Shown here piece after piece: positions 7,273 to 16,657 of a stretch of DNA of 34,589 bases. Source of the DNA: Desulfococcus sp. 4484_241 (GTDB lineage Bacteria; Desulfobacterota; Desulfobacteria; Desulfobacterales; Desulfosudaceae). The stretch lies in contig MZGQ01000050.1 of the NCBI GenBank assembly GCA_002085115.1, forward strand, positions 1-34,589, written 5' to 3'. Position 1 is the stretch's first letter; each line of letters starts with the position of its first letter. The position numbers and the translations under genes were made by a program. The notes below the pieces were generated by a model that was not told the origin of the DNA, ran no database searches, and was given only the letters and a program-made list of their open reading frames with translations.

Positions 7273-9867
7273 ATGAGATTTGACAAACTTACCATAAAAG
7301 CACAGGAGGTGTTGCAGTCTGCCCAGTCCGCAGCCTCGGAACGCGGGCATCAGCAGATAGAGCCGGAGCACCTTCTGTATGCCATGCTTGAGGATACCGG
7401 CGGCATAGTTCCGGCAATGCTTGGGAAATACGGTGCACCGGTGGAGCAGATCGAAAACGATGTAAAAGAGGCGCTGGACGCTATACCAAAGGTCAGCGGT
7501 CCTTCTGCACAGCAGTATATATCGATGCGGACAAAATCGGTTTTTGACGCTGCATTTGCCCAGAGCGCCTCTATGAAAGACGAGTATGTCAGCGTAGACC
7601 ATCTTTTTTTGGCCATACTGGACGAAAAAGACGGCAAGGCTGCATCAATTCTTAAAAAATACGGCATCACAAAAGATTCCATCCTGAAGGTGCTGCTCGA
7701 GATAAGAGGCAGCCAGCGCATAACCGACCAGAACCCCGAAGACAAGTACCAGGCCCTTCAAAAGTACAGTCGTGATCTTACTGAACTCGCCCGGCTTGGA
7801 AAACTTGACCCGGTAATAGGAAGGGACGAGGAGATACGGCGGGTTATTCAGGTGCTGTCAAGGCGAACAAAAAACAACCCCGTACTTATAGGCGAGCCCG
7901 GTGTAGGTAAAACAGCGATCGTGGAAGGGCTTGCCCAGCGTATAGTAGCCGGGGATGTTGCCGAGGGCCTCAAGAACAAGAGAATAGTCGCTCTTGACCT
8001 GGCATCTCTGATTGCAGGCGCAAAGTACAGGGGAGAGTTCGAAGATCGTCTCAAGGCGGTCCTGAAAGAAGTAGAAAGGTCGGAAGGCAACATCATCCTG
8101 TTTATAGACGAGCTGCACACCCTTGTGGGCGCAGGGGCAAGCGAAGGCTCGATGGACGCATCCAACATGCTAAAACCGGCGCTTGCCAGGGGAACGCTAC
8201 GATGTGTCGGGGCCACAACGCTGGATGAATACAGGAAATATATTGAAAAAGACGCGGCCCTGGAGCGAAGATTCCAGCCGGTGTTTACGAGCGAGCCTGA
8301 CGTGGCAGACACAATAGCTATACTCAGGGGCCTGAAGGAGAAATACGAGGTTCACCACGGTGTAAAGATAAAGGACTCGGCGCTTATAGCGGCGGCAACC
8401 CTTTCCGACAGGTACATAACAGACCGTTTCCTGCCGGACAAGGCGATCGACCTGGTTGATGAATGCGCGTCCAAGATGCGTATTGAGATCGACAGCATGC
8501 CGGCCGAGATAGACGAAATACACCGCAAGATAATGCAGGCCGAGATAGAAAAAGAGGCCTTGAAAAAAGAGTCCGATCCTGAGTCAAAAAAACGGCTCGA
8601 AACCCTTGAAAAGGAACTGGCGCATCTCAAGGAGACCCATGCGGAGCTCAAGGCCCACTGGGAAAGAGAAAAGAGCCTCATCCAGACTATACGCTCAATA
8701 AAAAAAGAGATCGAGGAGCTGAGCATCCAGCAGCAGATGGCCGAACGCCAGGGCGATTTTGCCAAAGCTGCCGAAATAAAGTACGGCAAGACCGTGGAGC
8801 TGAAAAAACGGCTCGAGGAAACCGAAAAACAGCTTGCGCAGCTTCAGTCCGACAGGAAAATGTTAAAGGAGGAGGTTGACGCCGAGGATATCGCCGAAGT
8901 GGTTTCCCGGTGGACCGGCATACCGGTGAGCAAGATGCTGGAAGGAGAACGGGAAAAGCTGATACACATGGAAGAGAGGATTGCCCGCCGGGTGGTCGGC
9001 CAGGAGGAAGCCGTTACCGCCGTGTCCAATGCGGTGCGCAGGTCGAGATCCGGACTGCAGGATCCGAACAGGCCGATCGGTTCCTTCATCTTCCTGGGAC
9101 CCACAGGCGTTGGAAAAACGGAGCTCGCGAAGGCCCTGGCAGAGTTTCTCTTTGATAACGAGCAGATAATAAGAATCGACATGTCTGAGTACATGGAGAA
9201 ACATGCCGTTGCCAGACTGATAGGGGCTCCTCCCGGCTACGTGGGTTACGAGGAGGGAGGATACCTGACCGAAAGCGTCCGGCGGCGTCCATACTCGGTT
9301 GTGCTGTTCGACGAGATCGAAAAGGCACATCCCGACGTGTTTAACATTCTGCTCCAGCTTCTGGATGACGGGCGAATGACCGACGGCCACGGCAGGACGG
9401 TCGATTTTAAAAATACCATCATAATAATGACGTCCAACATCGGCAGCCATATGATACAGGAGCTTTCCCAGACCGATCCTGACCTGATGAGGGAAAAAAT
9501 CAACGAGGTACTGCGTCAAAACTTCAAGCCGGAATTTTTAAACAGGATCGATGAAATAATAGTCTTCAGGAATCTGACAAAAGATCAGATAGCCAGAATC
9601 GTTGAGATCCAGATAGAACGGCTTGGAAAACGAACGAAAGAGAGGGGTATCACAATAACCCTTTCCGACCAGGCCAAGCAATTCCTCGCTGAAAAGGGTT
9701 ACGACCCGGTTTACGGAGCGCGGCCTTTGAAGAGAACCATCCAGAAGTACATCGAGAACCCGCTTGCCATGGAGATCCTGAAAGGCACGATTCCCGAAAA
9801 CAGCGTGGTTCAGGTAGATGTCGCCAATGGCAACATCGTCTTTAACGCAGAACCGCTAAGCGACTAA
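7273..9867 (+). CDS. clpB: ATP-dependent chaperone ClpB
   Basis: An 864-residue Hsp100 disaggregase, full length. It works with DnaK to pull proteins out of aggregates in the cytoplasm. In order it has the Clp N-terminal double repeat (about 1-145), the first AAA domain with Walker A GEPGVGKT (207-214) and Walker B LFIDELH, the long coiled-coil middle domain (about 410-520, rich in Glu and Lys), and the second AAA domain with Walker A GPTGVGKT (609-616), Walker [11 protein letters not shown] and sensor FLNRIDEI. The pore loop [11 protein letters not shown] is intact. AAAGGAG precedes ATG 7273. The 213-nt upstream gap shows no convincing heat-shock promoter. It ends shortly before a strong hairpin. 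Confidence 0.97.
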   Translation: MRFDKLTIKAQEVLQSAQSAASERGHQQIEPEHLLYAMLEDTGGIVPAMLGKYGAPVEQIENDVKEALDAIPKVSGPSAQQYISMRTKSVFDAAFAQSASMKDEYVSVDHLFLAILDEKDGKAASILKKYGITKDSILKVLLEIRGSQRITDQNPEDKYQALQKYSRDLTELARLGKLDPVIGRDEEIRRVIQVLSRRTKNNPVLIGEPGVGKTAIVEGLAQRIVAGDVAEGLKNKRIVALDLASLIAGAKYRGEFEDRLKAVLKEVERSEGNIILFIDELHTLVGAGASEGSMDASNMLKPALARGTLRCVGATTLDEYRKYIEKDAALERRFQPVFTSEPDVADTIAILRGLKEKYEVHHGVKIKDSALIAAATLSDRYITDRFLPDKAIDLVDECASKMRIEIDSMPAEIDEIHRKIMQAEIEKEALKKESDPESKKRLETLEKELAHLKETHAELKAHWEREKSLIQTIRSIKKEIEELSIQQQMAERQGDFAKAAEIKYGKTVELKKRLEETEKQLAQLQSDRKMLKEEVDAEDIAEVVSRWTGIPVSKMLEGEREKLIHMEERIARRVVGQEEAVTAVSNAVRRSRSGLQDPNRPIGSFIFLGPTGVGKTELAKALAEFLFDNEQIIRIDMSEYMEKHAVARLIGAPPGYVGYEEGGYLTESVRRRPYSVVLFDEIEKAHPDVFNILLQLLDDGRMTDGHGRTVDFKNTIIIMTSNIGSHMIQELSQTDPDLMREKINEVLRQNFKPEFLNRIDEIIVFRNLTKDQIARIVEIQIERLGKRTKERGITITLSDQAKQFLAEKGYDPVYGARPLKRTIQKYIENPLAMEILKGTIPENSVVQVDVANGNIVFNAEPLSD

Positions 9868-9876
9868 ACAGGCATC

Positions 9877-9915
9877 CGGCCGCGGCCGTTTCGGCTGCGG
9901 CCGATCCTGTTTTAT
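9877..9915. terminator. Bidirectional hairpin terminator between clpB and the deoxyribosyltransferase-like gene
   Basis: A GC-rich inverted repeat with a 12-bp stem (9877-9888 pairing with 9892-9903, one G-T wobble) and a 3-nt loop lies between two convergent genes. On the plus strand it is followed by a short T-rich stretch (ending TTTTA); on the minus strand it is followed by TGTTTA. The T tract is weak, so efficiency is uncertain. Confidence 0.6.
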
Positions 9916-9926
9916 GACTATTTGTC

Positions 9927-10367
9927 TTACGGCAAAGACGCATCAGAATCATAGGCAAGGCAAAAATCGGCTATCTCACGAACAAGGCGGTCAGCATCGC
10001 CCAAAGCCCCGGAACTTACCATTGTCATAACTTTCCACACCCTTTGGCCCAGAGCAAGCGCACTTTCAAGAGGCGGGAGAAAATCACCGCTGCTGCACCG
10101 ATCTTTTTTTTCAAACTTCCGGTTTGCCTTGCACAGGGCCTTGGGGATATCTTTCAAACGTGAAACCGGGCCCTGGCAGGCAAGCCCTGTCACCATCGAA
10201 TTGTCGCGGCCGGAAAACGCGGTGCGGCAATCGTTTTTGTAAATTATAACAGGCTTGCCAACGGCAAAGGCGACAGCGGCCTCTGCCACTGCGCCTTCGT
10301 CAGGCACCCTTCCGTTCATGTTTGCCACAAGGTAATCACACCGCCTTACAACAAAGAAACGTTCCAT
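9927..10367 (-). CDS. Nucleoside 2-deoxyribosyltransferase-like protein, C-terminal fragment
   Basis: 146 residues resemble the second half of the nucleoside 2-deoxyribosyltransferase superfamily. The block VVRRCDYLVANMNGRVPDEG matches the conserved region with the catalytic Glu, followed by GKPVIIYKND and a helical C-terminus. The ATG at 10367 falls inside a conserved segment and has no ribosome site, so this is not a natural start. The start of the same protein lies upstream in another frame. It is the last gene of the minus-strand block, 64 nt past purQ in the direction of transcription. A role in nucleotide salvage is inferred from the family, and substrates cannot be told. Confidence 0.6.
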   Translation of the reverse strand: MERFFVVRRCDYLVANMNGRVPDEGAVAEAAVAFAVGKPVIIYKNDCRTAFSGRDNSMVTGLACQGPVSRLKDIPKALCKANRKFEKKDRCSSGDFLPPLESALALGQRVWKVMTMVSSGALGDADRLVREIADFCLAYDSDASLP

Positions 10368-10485
10368 AGCCTTCAGACTCGATCAGCTCTGCTATTGCCG
10401 TCATCCCTCCGATCTCTTCAGGACAAAAAAGAGGGCCGGAACAGTAGACATACTCCTTTTCGGCGGTCTTTTCATCCATGGGCAT
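10336..10485 (-). CDS. Nucleoside 2-deoxyribosyltransferase-like protein, N-terminal fragment
   Basis: A 49-residue frame that is too short to stand out by itself. It encodes YVYCSGPLFCPEE followed by an amphipathic helix and EGYGTFL, matching the start of deoxyribosyltransferase-like proteins (IYLAGPLF ... GYxxFLPQRDG). Just after GTFL the family-like sequence stops, and the frame ends at 10336. The C-terminal part resumes in another frame at about 10355. Some 40-50 residues, including the expected PQRDG motif, appear to be missing (estimate from family knowledge). Either ATG 10485 or ATG 10479 could be the start; neither has a strong ribosome site. Confidence 0.55.
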   Translation of the reverse strand: MPMDEKTAEKEYVYCSGPLFCPEEIGGMTAIAELIESEGYGTFLCCKAV

Positions 10486-10549
10486 CTCTATTTTCAAGAC
10501 ATTATGAGGTTATAAACAGACACCGGCTTTTTCGGCAAAAAACAACGGG

Positions 10550-10747
10550 CTACAGGACATTTGCCCTCACAAAATCGACACCGTTTTTGAACATGCGGAT
10601 CCCGTCGGTAGCATGAGGATCGACGCGCGTCTGGCCGGTCCTTTTGGCCTGTTCGTGCCAAAGAGGCCACAAGGGATGATTCGTAACATGGTTGTAGGCT
10701 TCGGGATGAGGCATGAGCCCGAAAACACGGCCGGTTGAATCACATAT
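10550..10747 (-). CDS. purQ: FGAM synthase subunit PurQ, C-terminal fragment
   Basis: This is the end of the glutamine amidotransferase, displaced into another frame by the 37-bp duplication. Its frame starts within the first repeat copy with CDSTGRVFGLMPHPE, where PHPE supplies the His and Glu of the catalytic triad. It then gives the C-terminus through HATDGIRMFKNGVDFVRA. The open frame extends back to 10861, but the sequence upstream of the repeat in that frame is not homologous. Removing one repeat copy would give one uninterrupted protein of about 270 residues. Confidence 0.85.
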   Translation of the reverse strand: MCDSTGRVFGLMPHPEAYNHVTNHPLWPLWHEQAKRTGQTRVDPHATDGIRMFKNGVDFVRANVL

Positions 10748-10784
10748 GCATGAGCCCGAAAACACGGCCGGTTGAATCACATAT
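10711..10784. repeat. Perfect 37-bp tandem duplication inside purQ
   Basis: Bases 10711-10747 are repeated exactly at 10748-10784. As 37 is not a multiple of three, the second copy puts the end of purQ out of frame. No transposon ends or longer homology flank it, so it looks like a slippage duplication or an unmerged contig overlap. Confidence 0.95.
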
Positions 10785-11369
10785 ACCTGCAATATCGTCA
10801 AGCGAACCATTGGGATTTTCAGGAAACCGTCCTTTAGCCGGGTTTCCGTCCCGGTCTGCATACCTCATGACAACCTGCCTGTTTTCCCGGATACTGTCAA
10901 GCACCCCATCATTGCAAAAAAACTTGCCCTCGCCTGGTGAAGAGCTGTCAACTGCCAGATGCACCCAGTCATCCCTGAAATTCCCGCAATCGTTATCGAT
11001 CAGGGCCACGGAACGGCTCGTGTAATCTTTGTCTATACCCGGAAGCAGCCCCAGATTAACGAGGGTCTGGAATCCGTTGCATATGCCTATGACAAGCCCG
11101 CCACGCTCGACAAAACGAACAAGATGTTCACCCAGCCCGGTTCTCATCTTGTGCGCCTGTATCACGCCGGCCCCATGGTCGTCACCCCACGAAAACCCGC
11201 CCACAAAGGCCATGATATGGAACCTGTCCAGTATATTCCCGTCCGAAACAAGGGCATTTATGTGAACCCTTGAAGCCTCGGCACCGGCCTGCTCAAAGGC
11301 AAAAGCGGTTTCACGGTCGCAATTCAACCCATAACCGGACAATACGAGAGCTTTAACGCATTTTGTCAT
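10740..11369 (-). CDS. purQ: FGAM synthase subunit PurQ, N-terminal fragment
   Basis: A class I glutamine amidotransferase that supplies ammonia to PurL for converting FGAR to FGAM in purine synthesis. The nucleophilic Cys lies in the elbow GICNGFQTL (Cys97), and the family start VLSGYGLNCDRE and GGFSWGDD are clear. ATG 11369 overlaps the purL stop by 4 nt (ATGA), so the two are translationally coupled. After FGL the frame runs into the second repeat copy and stops, losing the PHPE triad motif, so this fragment alone should be inactive. The gap in function is entirely explained by the duplication. Confidence 0.9.
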   Translation of the reverse strand: MTKCVKALVLSGYGLNCDRETAFAFEQAGAEASRVHINALVSDGNILDRFHIMAFVGGFSWGDDHGAGVIQAHKMRTGLGEHLVRFVERGGLVIGICNGFQTLVNLGLLPGIDKDYTSRSVALIDNDCGNFRDDWVHLAVDSSSPGEGKFFCNDGVLDSIRENRQVVMRYADRDGNPAKGRFPENPNGSLDDIAGICDSTGRVFGLMHM

Positions 11370-14362
11370 ACCAGGTCTCCAAAAGGTTTTTTCCAGGTAC
11401 GTTTCAGCGTATCTACCCCTATATCCACGAGCGGCCTGCCACTGTTGCCCGCTATCACCAGGTTGCCGCCCTTTCCCGTCACGGCTCCTATCCTGGCAAA
11501 CGGAATATCACCGCACACGGATTCAAATGCATCACTGTTCTCAGGAGCCACTGTCACTATCAGCCTGCCTGTGCTTTCCGAAAAAAGAAGAGCCTCGTCC
11601 GACAGGTCTGAATCCTGAACCGACACAGACAGGTCTATATCCATGCCCAGTTCTCCGCCCATGGCAACCATGGCAAGGTGTACGCCAAGTCCTCCCCGGT
11701 AAACTCCGTGCGCCGAAGCGACAAGGCCTTGCCGTATCGCCCGGTGAAGTGCACGGTAACAGGAGAGAAACTCATCAAACCGCACCTGTGGAACGTTTAA
11801 GCCGACAAAACCGAGAAGCTCGTAGTACTCCGATCCTCCCAACTCGTCCCCGGTCTTTCCCACCAGATAAACCAGGTCCCCTTCGAACTTGGCGTCCATG
11901 GTAACAGATTCAAAAACGTTGTCTATCACCGAGGTGGTGGAAAACTGCAAGGTGGGAAGCCCGGACACCTTTCTTGTTTCACCGTACCGCCCGGCAAGGT
12001 GGCCGTCCACGTACATGCTGTCCTTGCCGGACAGCAATGGAATACCATAGGCGTTGCACGCGTCACGAAGCGCCAGGCAGGACCGCACCAGCTGGGCCGC
12101 CTTGTACTTCCCGTCCGGATTGGTTTTTGGATCATACTGGATGTTGGGCCAGCAGAAATTATCAACTCCTCCAATCATGTCAGGAGGCGCACCAACAGCA
12201 ACCAGTCTGCGAACGGCCTCGTCTATGACACAGGTGGTCATGTGGTAGGTATCTATTCTCGAATAGGAAGGTATAACCGCCTGGGCAAAGGCTATGCCTC
12301 TTTGTGAAGAGAGCACCGGCCGCGTAACAGATGCGTCCGACGGCATGTCACGGCTGACTCCCACGAGCGGTTTCACCACGCTTCCGCCCTGCACCTCATG
12401 GTCATACTGCCTGGCTATCCACTCCCTGGAGCATATATTCGGCCTCTCAAGAAGGTCGCACAGCAAAACGTTGAAGTCGGGGCTCCCACCAAGAACCGGC
12501 TCCACCAGCCCTCTTCGCCCCGGTGGAATCCATTGCGCTTCAAACTCCCACTGTGGAAAATCAGACTCCATAAACTCCAGGTCTATGTAGGCGCATGTCT
12601 TGCCGCGGTAAAGTATGTGCAGCTTGCCAGAATCGGTGTACTTGCCTATGACAGTTGACTCAACAGCGTGCATGGCTGAAAGTTCCATGAACCGGTCAAT
12701 ATTCTCAGGCGCCACCGCCACTGTCATCCGTTCCTGCGATTCCGACACCCATATCTCCCACTGGTCCAGTCCCTCGTATTTCAGGGGAACCTTGTCCAGC
12801 CACACCTCGCAGCCTCCGGCATGGAAAGCCGATTCACCCACAGACGATGACAGCCCGCCGCCGCCGTTGTCCGTGATAAACTGTATCAGCCCCTCGTCCC
12901 TGGCGCACAGAAGGAAATCGTGCATCTTTTTCTGAGTATAGGGATCGCCGATCTGGACATGACCGGCCGGGGTATGCTCGGAATAGACCTCGGATGAGGC
13001 CGTAACACCGTGTATGCCGTCCTTTCCTACCCTGCCGCCGCACATCACTATAAGGTCGCCCGGCCTGGTGGTTTTTTCATGCGCCGGCTCGCCGTTTACA
13101 AGCCGGGGCATTATGCCTATGGCGGTAACAAACACAAGGCACTTTCCCATGTAGCTGTCGTCAAAAAAAACCTGACCGAAGGTGGTTGGAATGCCACTCT
13201 TGTTGCCACCGTCTTTCACCCCTTCAATAACACCATCAAGCAGCCGCCTGGGATGAAGGCGGGGTTTAAGATTACCGGCATAGTCCCGTCTGCCGGTGCA
13301 AAAACCGTAGCCACCCATGACAAGCCTGGCCCCCTTGCCGGTACCCATGGGATCCCGGTAAACACCTACGATGCCGGTCATGGCGCCTCCGTAAGCCTCC
13401 ATGTTTGACGGAGAATTATGGGTCTCACCGGTAATGACATAACAGTGTTCCTCGTCAAACCCTGCCACACCGGCGTTATCCCACAGTACCGAGACAACCC
13501 ACGGCTTGGCTTCCTTCAAGGCAAGGGTGGGGTCTTTTATGCATGTTGCAAAAAGGTTGTTTATGGTCATCTTCTCGCCGGTTGACATATCGGTATAGTA
13601 AAACACACCGCCGAAGGTGTTATGGTTGCAGTGATCACTGCGGGCCTGGGAGATATACTCAAGCTCAATGTCTGTGGGGTCGGAAAGCCCCACTGCCGAG
13701 CGCTCCGACCGAACACTATCGCGCATGAAATATTCGCGTATAACCGGAACATCCTTGGGGTTAAGCGCCAGGTTACGCATAGCACTGACTTCAAGCAGCG
13801 CATCGTTGCTCTCGACGGTTATAACCGAGACGGTCGGCTCATGCTCGAGGCGCACCTTCGGAACGATGAACCCTATACCCTCCTTTTCATCCCAGTCGCT
13901 TTTTGAAAATATTCTCCACTGCTCTATGGTGTCGTTGGCGAGAAGTTCCCGCGCTATCTGTGCCGCCATTTCCCTGGTGAGTCCTTTGCCGATAAAACAG
14001 TACCTGCAAGAGGTGTAGACTCCCTCACCAGGGGCAAATTTTCTGCCAAGAGTATCGGTTATGGCCTCCATGGCGGTATCACCGGGGTTGTCCTTGACCC
14101 CGGGACGAAAACCTACCCATATCGACCAGTCAAACTCAACAGGCAAAGGTTCATAAGAGGAGACCTGTGTCACCGGGTTCGTAAATATACCGGCGACTTG
14201 ACGGAGCTGGTGTTCCGAAAGTTTCGCATCAATTGTCATCACCTGGACCACGCGCACCCCTTCAAGTGGCGCGGAAAGATAATCTACCGCCCTCTTTTTA
14301 ATCTTTTCACCACGGGCATCCCGTAACCCGGGTTTGAGCGCTATCTCCAGCCTGTACGGCAT
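11366..14362 (-). CDS. purL: Phosphoribosylformylglycinamidine synthase, fused PurSL
   Basis: A 998-residue enzyme that makes FGAM from FGAR, ATP and ammonia. It starts with two ferredoxin-like PurS-type modules (about 1-75 and 78-165), followed by two AIR-synthase-type halves. Landmarks include ARSDHCNHNTFGG (241-252), ETHNSPS (313-319), GMGTGKGARLV-like dinucleotide-binding sequence, DNGGGGLSSSVGESA in the middle, and LLSGKDSMYVDG late. It lacks a glutaminase domain, which PurQ provides. The length is longer than small PurL (about 740) and shorter than the fused PurL of enteric bacteria (about 1290), as expected for PurSL. It follows rseP after 8 nt. No frame break was seen. Confidence 0.94.
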   Translation of the reverse strand: MPYRLEIALKPGLRDARGEKIKKRAVDYLSAPLEGVRVVQVMTIDAKLSEHQLRQVAGIFTNPVTQVSSYEPLPVEFDWSIWVGFRPGVKDNPGDTAMEAITDTLGRKFAPGEGVYTSCRYCFIGKGLTREMAAQIARELLANDTIEQWRIFSKSDWDEKEGIGFIVPKVRLEHEPTVSVITVESNDALLEVSAMRNLALNPKDVPVIREYFMRDSVRSERSAVGLSDPTDIELEYISQARSDHCNHNTFGGVFYYTDMSTGEKMTINNLFATCIKDPTLALKEAKPWVVSVLWDNAGVAGFDEEHCYVITGETHNSPSNMEAYGGAMTGIVGVYRDPMGTGKGARLVMGGYGFCTGRRDYAGNLKPRLHPRRLLDGVIEGVKDGGNKSGIPTTFGQVFFDDSYMGKCLVFVTAIGIMPRLVNGEPAHEKTTRPGDLIVMCGGRVGKDGIHGVTASSEVYSEHTPAGHVQIGDPYTQKKMHDFLLCARDEGLIQFITDNGGGGLSSSVGESAFHAGGCEVWLDKVPLKYEGLDQWEIWVSESQERMTVAVAPENIDRFMELSAMHAVESTVIGKYTDSGKLHILYRGKTCAYIDLEFMESDFPQWEFEAQWIPPGRRGLVEPVLGGSPDFNVLLCDLLERPNICSREWIARQYDHEVQGGSVVKPLVGVSRDMPSDASVTRPVLSSQRGIAFAQAVIPSYSRIDTYHMTTCVIDEAVRRLVAVGAPPDMIGGVDNFCWPNIQYDPKTNPDGKYKAAQLVRSCLALRDACNAYGIPLLSGKDSMYVDGHLAGRYGETRKVSGLPTLQFSTTSVIDNVFESVTMDAKFEGDLVYLVGKTGDELGGSEYYELLGFVGLNVPQVRFDEFLSCYRALHRAIRQGLVASAHGVYRGGLGVHLAMVAMGGELGMDIDLSVSVQDSDLSDEALLFSESTGRLIVTVAPENSDAFESVCGDIPFARIGAVTGKGGNLVIAGNSGRPLVDIGVDTLKRTWKKPFGDLV

Positions 14363-14370
14363 AGCTCCCC

Positions 14371-15432
14371 CTATTCGAAAAACCTGGAAATATCGTTATA
14401 CATGGCAAGCATCATCAGCATCAGTATAAGGAACAGCCCGAACTGCTGCGCCATTTCGCGTGTCCTTGTTGAAACGGGCTTGCCCCTGATCGCCTCTATG
14501 GCGAAAAAAAGCATGTGTCCGCCATCCAGCACGGGTATGGGCAGTACGTTCAAAATCGCAAGATTGATGCTGATAAAAGCTATAAAGGCCAGCAGGCTGG
14601 CAATGCCATGCCTTGCCTCCTGCCCTGCCATCTGGGCGATCAGTATCGGCCCGCCCAGCGTCTTGGCTGACACGGCGCCGGAAAGCAGCTTGCCTATGCC
14701 TATAACCGTTAACCTTGTTATCTCGTAAGTCTGAGCAAGGCTTTCCCGCATGGCTCCCAACGGTCCAAGCCTCTTATGGATTATCTCGCCGGATGCCACA
14801 ACCCCGATCCTGTAGCGGATCTCTTTCTCACCGAATATGGACAGGCTCTCCACAGGCTCCGGCTTGACGTCAAGCTCCAGAATACTGTCCCCCCTGTTTA
14901 TGGTAAGCCGAAGAGTTTTACCCCCGCTGCCTGCGATAAGCCCGGCCATCTGCCGCCAGGTTTTAACGGTGACTCCATCCACCGCGACTACAAGGTCTCC
15001 TTTAACGAGACCTGCCTCCTGTGCAGGCCGGCCCTCGAGAACCTTGCCTATGACCGGCTTAAGATGGGCAATACCGTAAAACAGTGTCAGCCCGTAAAAT
15101 ATCAGCACCGCAAGAAGCAGGTTGAAAAACGGTCCTGCCGCAACGATCAAAAAACGTTTTGCAACATGCTTGTGGGTAAAGGAGATCCCTGTCTTGTCCT
15201 CCTCCACTTCTTCATCCGGCTCCTCACCGACCATCTTTACGTACCCCCCGAGGGGAATGGCAGAAACCCGGTAATCTGTTATGCCGGAACGAAAACCGCA
15301 AAGCCTGGGCCCGAAACCAAGCGAGAACCTTTCCACTCCGACGCCAAAGAGCCTGGCAACAAGAAAATGGCCGAACTCGTGGAAAAAAATAAGCACGCCC
15401 AGAACAATTATAAATGAAACGATACTTGTCAT
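14371..15432 (-). CDS. rseP: Site-2 protease RseP
   Basis: A 353-residue inner-membrane zinc metalloprotease that cuts transmembrane segments, typically anti-sigma factors. The zinc motif HEFGH is at 18-22 in the first membrane helix, and the second metal ligand motif LDGGH is at 302-306 in the last membrane part. A single PDZ domain spans about 122-190, whereas the E. coli protein has two and about 450 residues; one PDZ is common outside enterics. Membrane helices are visible at about 1-25, 95-118, 278-298 and 325-345. It follows dxr in the usual uppS-cdsA-dxr-rseP order. The substrate cannot be told. Confidence 0.93.
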   Translation of the reverse strand: MTSIVSFIIVLGVLIFFHEFGHFLVARLFGVGVERFSLGFGPRLCGFRSGITDYRVSAIPLGGYVKMVGEEPDEEVEEDKTGISFTHKHVAKRFLIVAAGPFFNLLLAVLIFYGLTLFYGIAHLKPVIGKVLEGRPAQEAGLVKGDLVVAVDGVTVKTWRQMAGLIAGSGGKTLRLTINRGDSILELDVKPEPVESLSIFGEKEIRYRIGVVASGEIIHKRLGPLGAMRESLAQTYEITRLTVIGIGKLLSGAVSAKTLGGPILIAQMAGQEARHGIASLLAFIAFISINLAILNVLPIPVLDGGHMLFFAIEAIRGKPVSTRTREMAQQFGLFLILMLMMLAMYNDISRFFE

Positions 15433-15490
15433 AGAAACACTCTATCCAATCAATATCAAACGTCATCAAACATCGCGGGCCACGTGGATA

Positions 15491-16657
15491 TCAAAAACCT
15501 GAACAACTGCCAACAAGCTCACACGCCCGGGCCCGGGCCCATGCATCCGCATCCCTGATATCGGACAATACCGGCTCTGCCACCCCTGTGTGCATTTCAA
15601 GAACGCTCTCTATGACGCGGGGAATCCTCCCGAAACTTATCTTCCTGTCAAGAAAGGCATTGACCGCCACCTCGTTTGCCGCGTTTAACGCGGCCGGAAA
15701 GGTGCCGCCTTTTCGGCACGCATCGAGCGCAAGCCTCAAACATGGAAATTCATCCAGGTCCGGCGAAAAAAAAGTCAGCTCGCCAAGCCTGGCCAGATCA
15801 GGCGCATCCTGCTCAAGGTTCAGCCTCTCCGGATAAGCAAGTGCGTAGGATATGGCTCCCTTCATGTCAGGTACCGCAAGTTGCGCAAGCATCGAACCGT
15901 CTATGTATGACACCATGGAATGAATGATGCTCTGCGGATGAATTACAACCTCTATCCGTTCCACCGGCACGTCAAACAGGAAGCTGGCCTCGATCACCTC
16001 AAGGCCCTTGTTCATAAGTGTTGCAGAGTCTATTGATATCTTCGGCCCCATGTCCCATGTCGGGTGGGAAAGCGCCTGCTCGGGCGTAACGTTTTCAACT
16101 TCACCATGTTTCCTGTGCAAAAAGGGGCCGCCTGACGCGGTAAGGTGTATTTTGGAAAGATAGTCCCTGCTGTTCCCCTCGAGGCACTGGAAAATAGCGC
16201 TGTGTTCACTGTCTATAGGCAATATCGGCACTTTTTTTTCAGCCGCCAGCCTCATCACGACAGCCCCGGCCATCACCAGGACCTCCTTGTTTGCCAGCGC
16301 AACCGCCTTGCCGGCATGGATTGCGGAAAGGGTCGGAGAGAGTCCCGCAGCTCCCACCATGGCAGAAACCACCATGTCAACACTGCCCATGGACGCGGCA
16401 CGGCAATATCCGTCTTCGCCGTAAACAATCTCGACATCAGAACCGGATGGCAAAAGGTCCTTAAGAGCCATTGCCCTGTCCTTGTCTATCACAGCAACAA
16501 GACGGGGGGAAAACCGTGCGACCTGCCTTGCAAGACGCTCTATGCTTGTTTTGGCACACAACGCCTCAACGCAAAAATGATCCGGGAACCGGGAAACCAC
16601 ATCAAGTGTGCTCACCCCTATAGAACCAGTTGATCCGAGTATTGATAACCGTTTCAT
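15491..16657 (-). CDS. dxr: 1-deoxy-D-xylulose 5-phosphate reductoisomerase
   Basis: A 388-residue full-length enzyme that converts DXP to MEP with NADPH, the committed step of the non-mevalonate isoprenoid pathway. The NADPH loop GSTGSIG is at 8-14, the acidic metal-binding motif is IDSEHSAIFQC, and the substrate loop SGGPFLHR and the SATLMNKGLE block follow. Its ATG overlaps the cdsA stop by 4 nt (ATGA). Together with uppS in the same operon it couples precursor supply to undecaprenyl carrier synthesis. Confidence 0.96.
   Translation of the reverse strand: MKRLSILGSTGSIGVSTLDVVSRFPDHFCVEALCAKTSIERLARQVARFSPRLVAVIDKDRAMALKDLLPSGSDVEIVYGEDGYCRAASMGSVDMVVSAMVGAAGLSPTLSAIHAGKAVALANKEVLVMAGAVVMRLAAEKKVPILPIDSEHSAIFQCLEGNSRDYLSKIHLTASGGPFLHRKHGEVENVTPEQALSHPTWDMGPKISIDSATLMNKGLEVIEASFLFDVPVERIEVVIHPQSIIHSMVSYIDGSMLAQLAVPDMKGAISYALAYPERLNLEQDAPDLARLGELTFFSPDLDEFPCLRLALDACRKGGTFPAALNAANEVAVNAFLDRKISFGRIPRVIESVLEMHTGVAEPVLSDIRDADAWARARACELVGSCSGF

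Noticed and set aside
8863-9519. A 218-residue open frame antisense to clpB
   Set aside because: It is a shadow of the conserved second ATPase domain of ClpB with no family-like sequence.
10711-10784. CRISPR-like repeat
   Set aside because: There are only two directly adjacent copies with no spacer, inside a coding gene.
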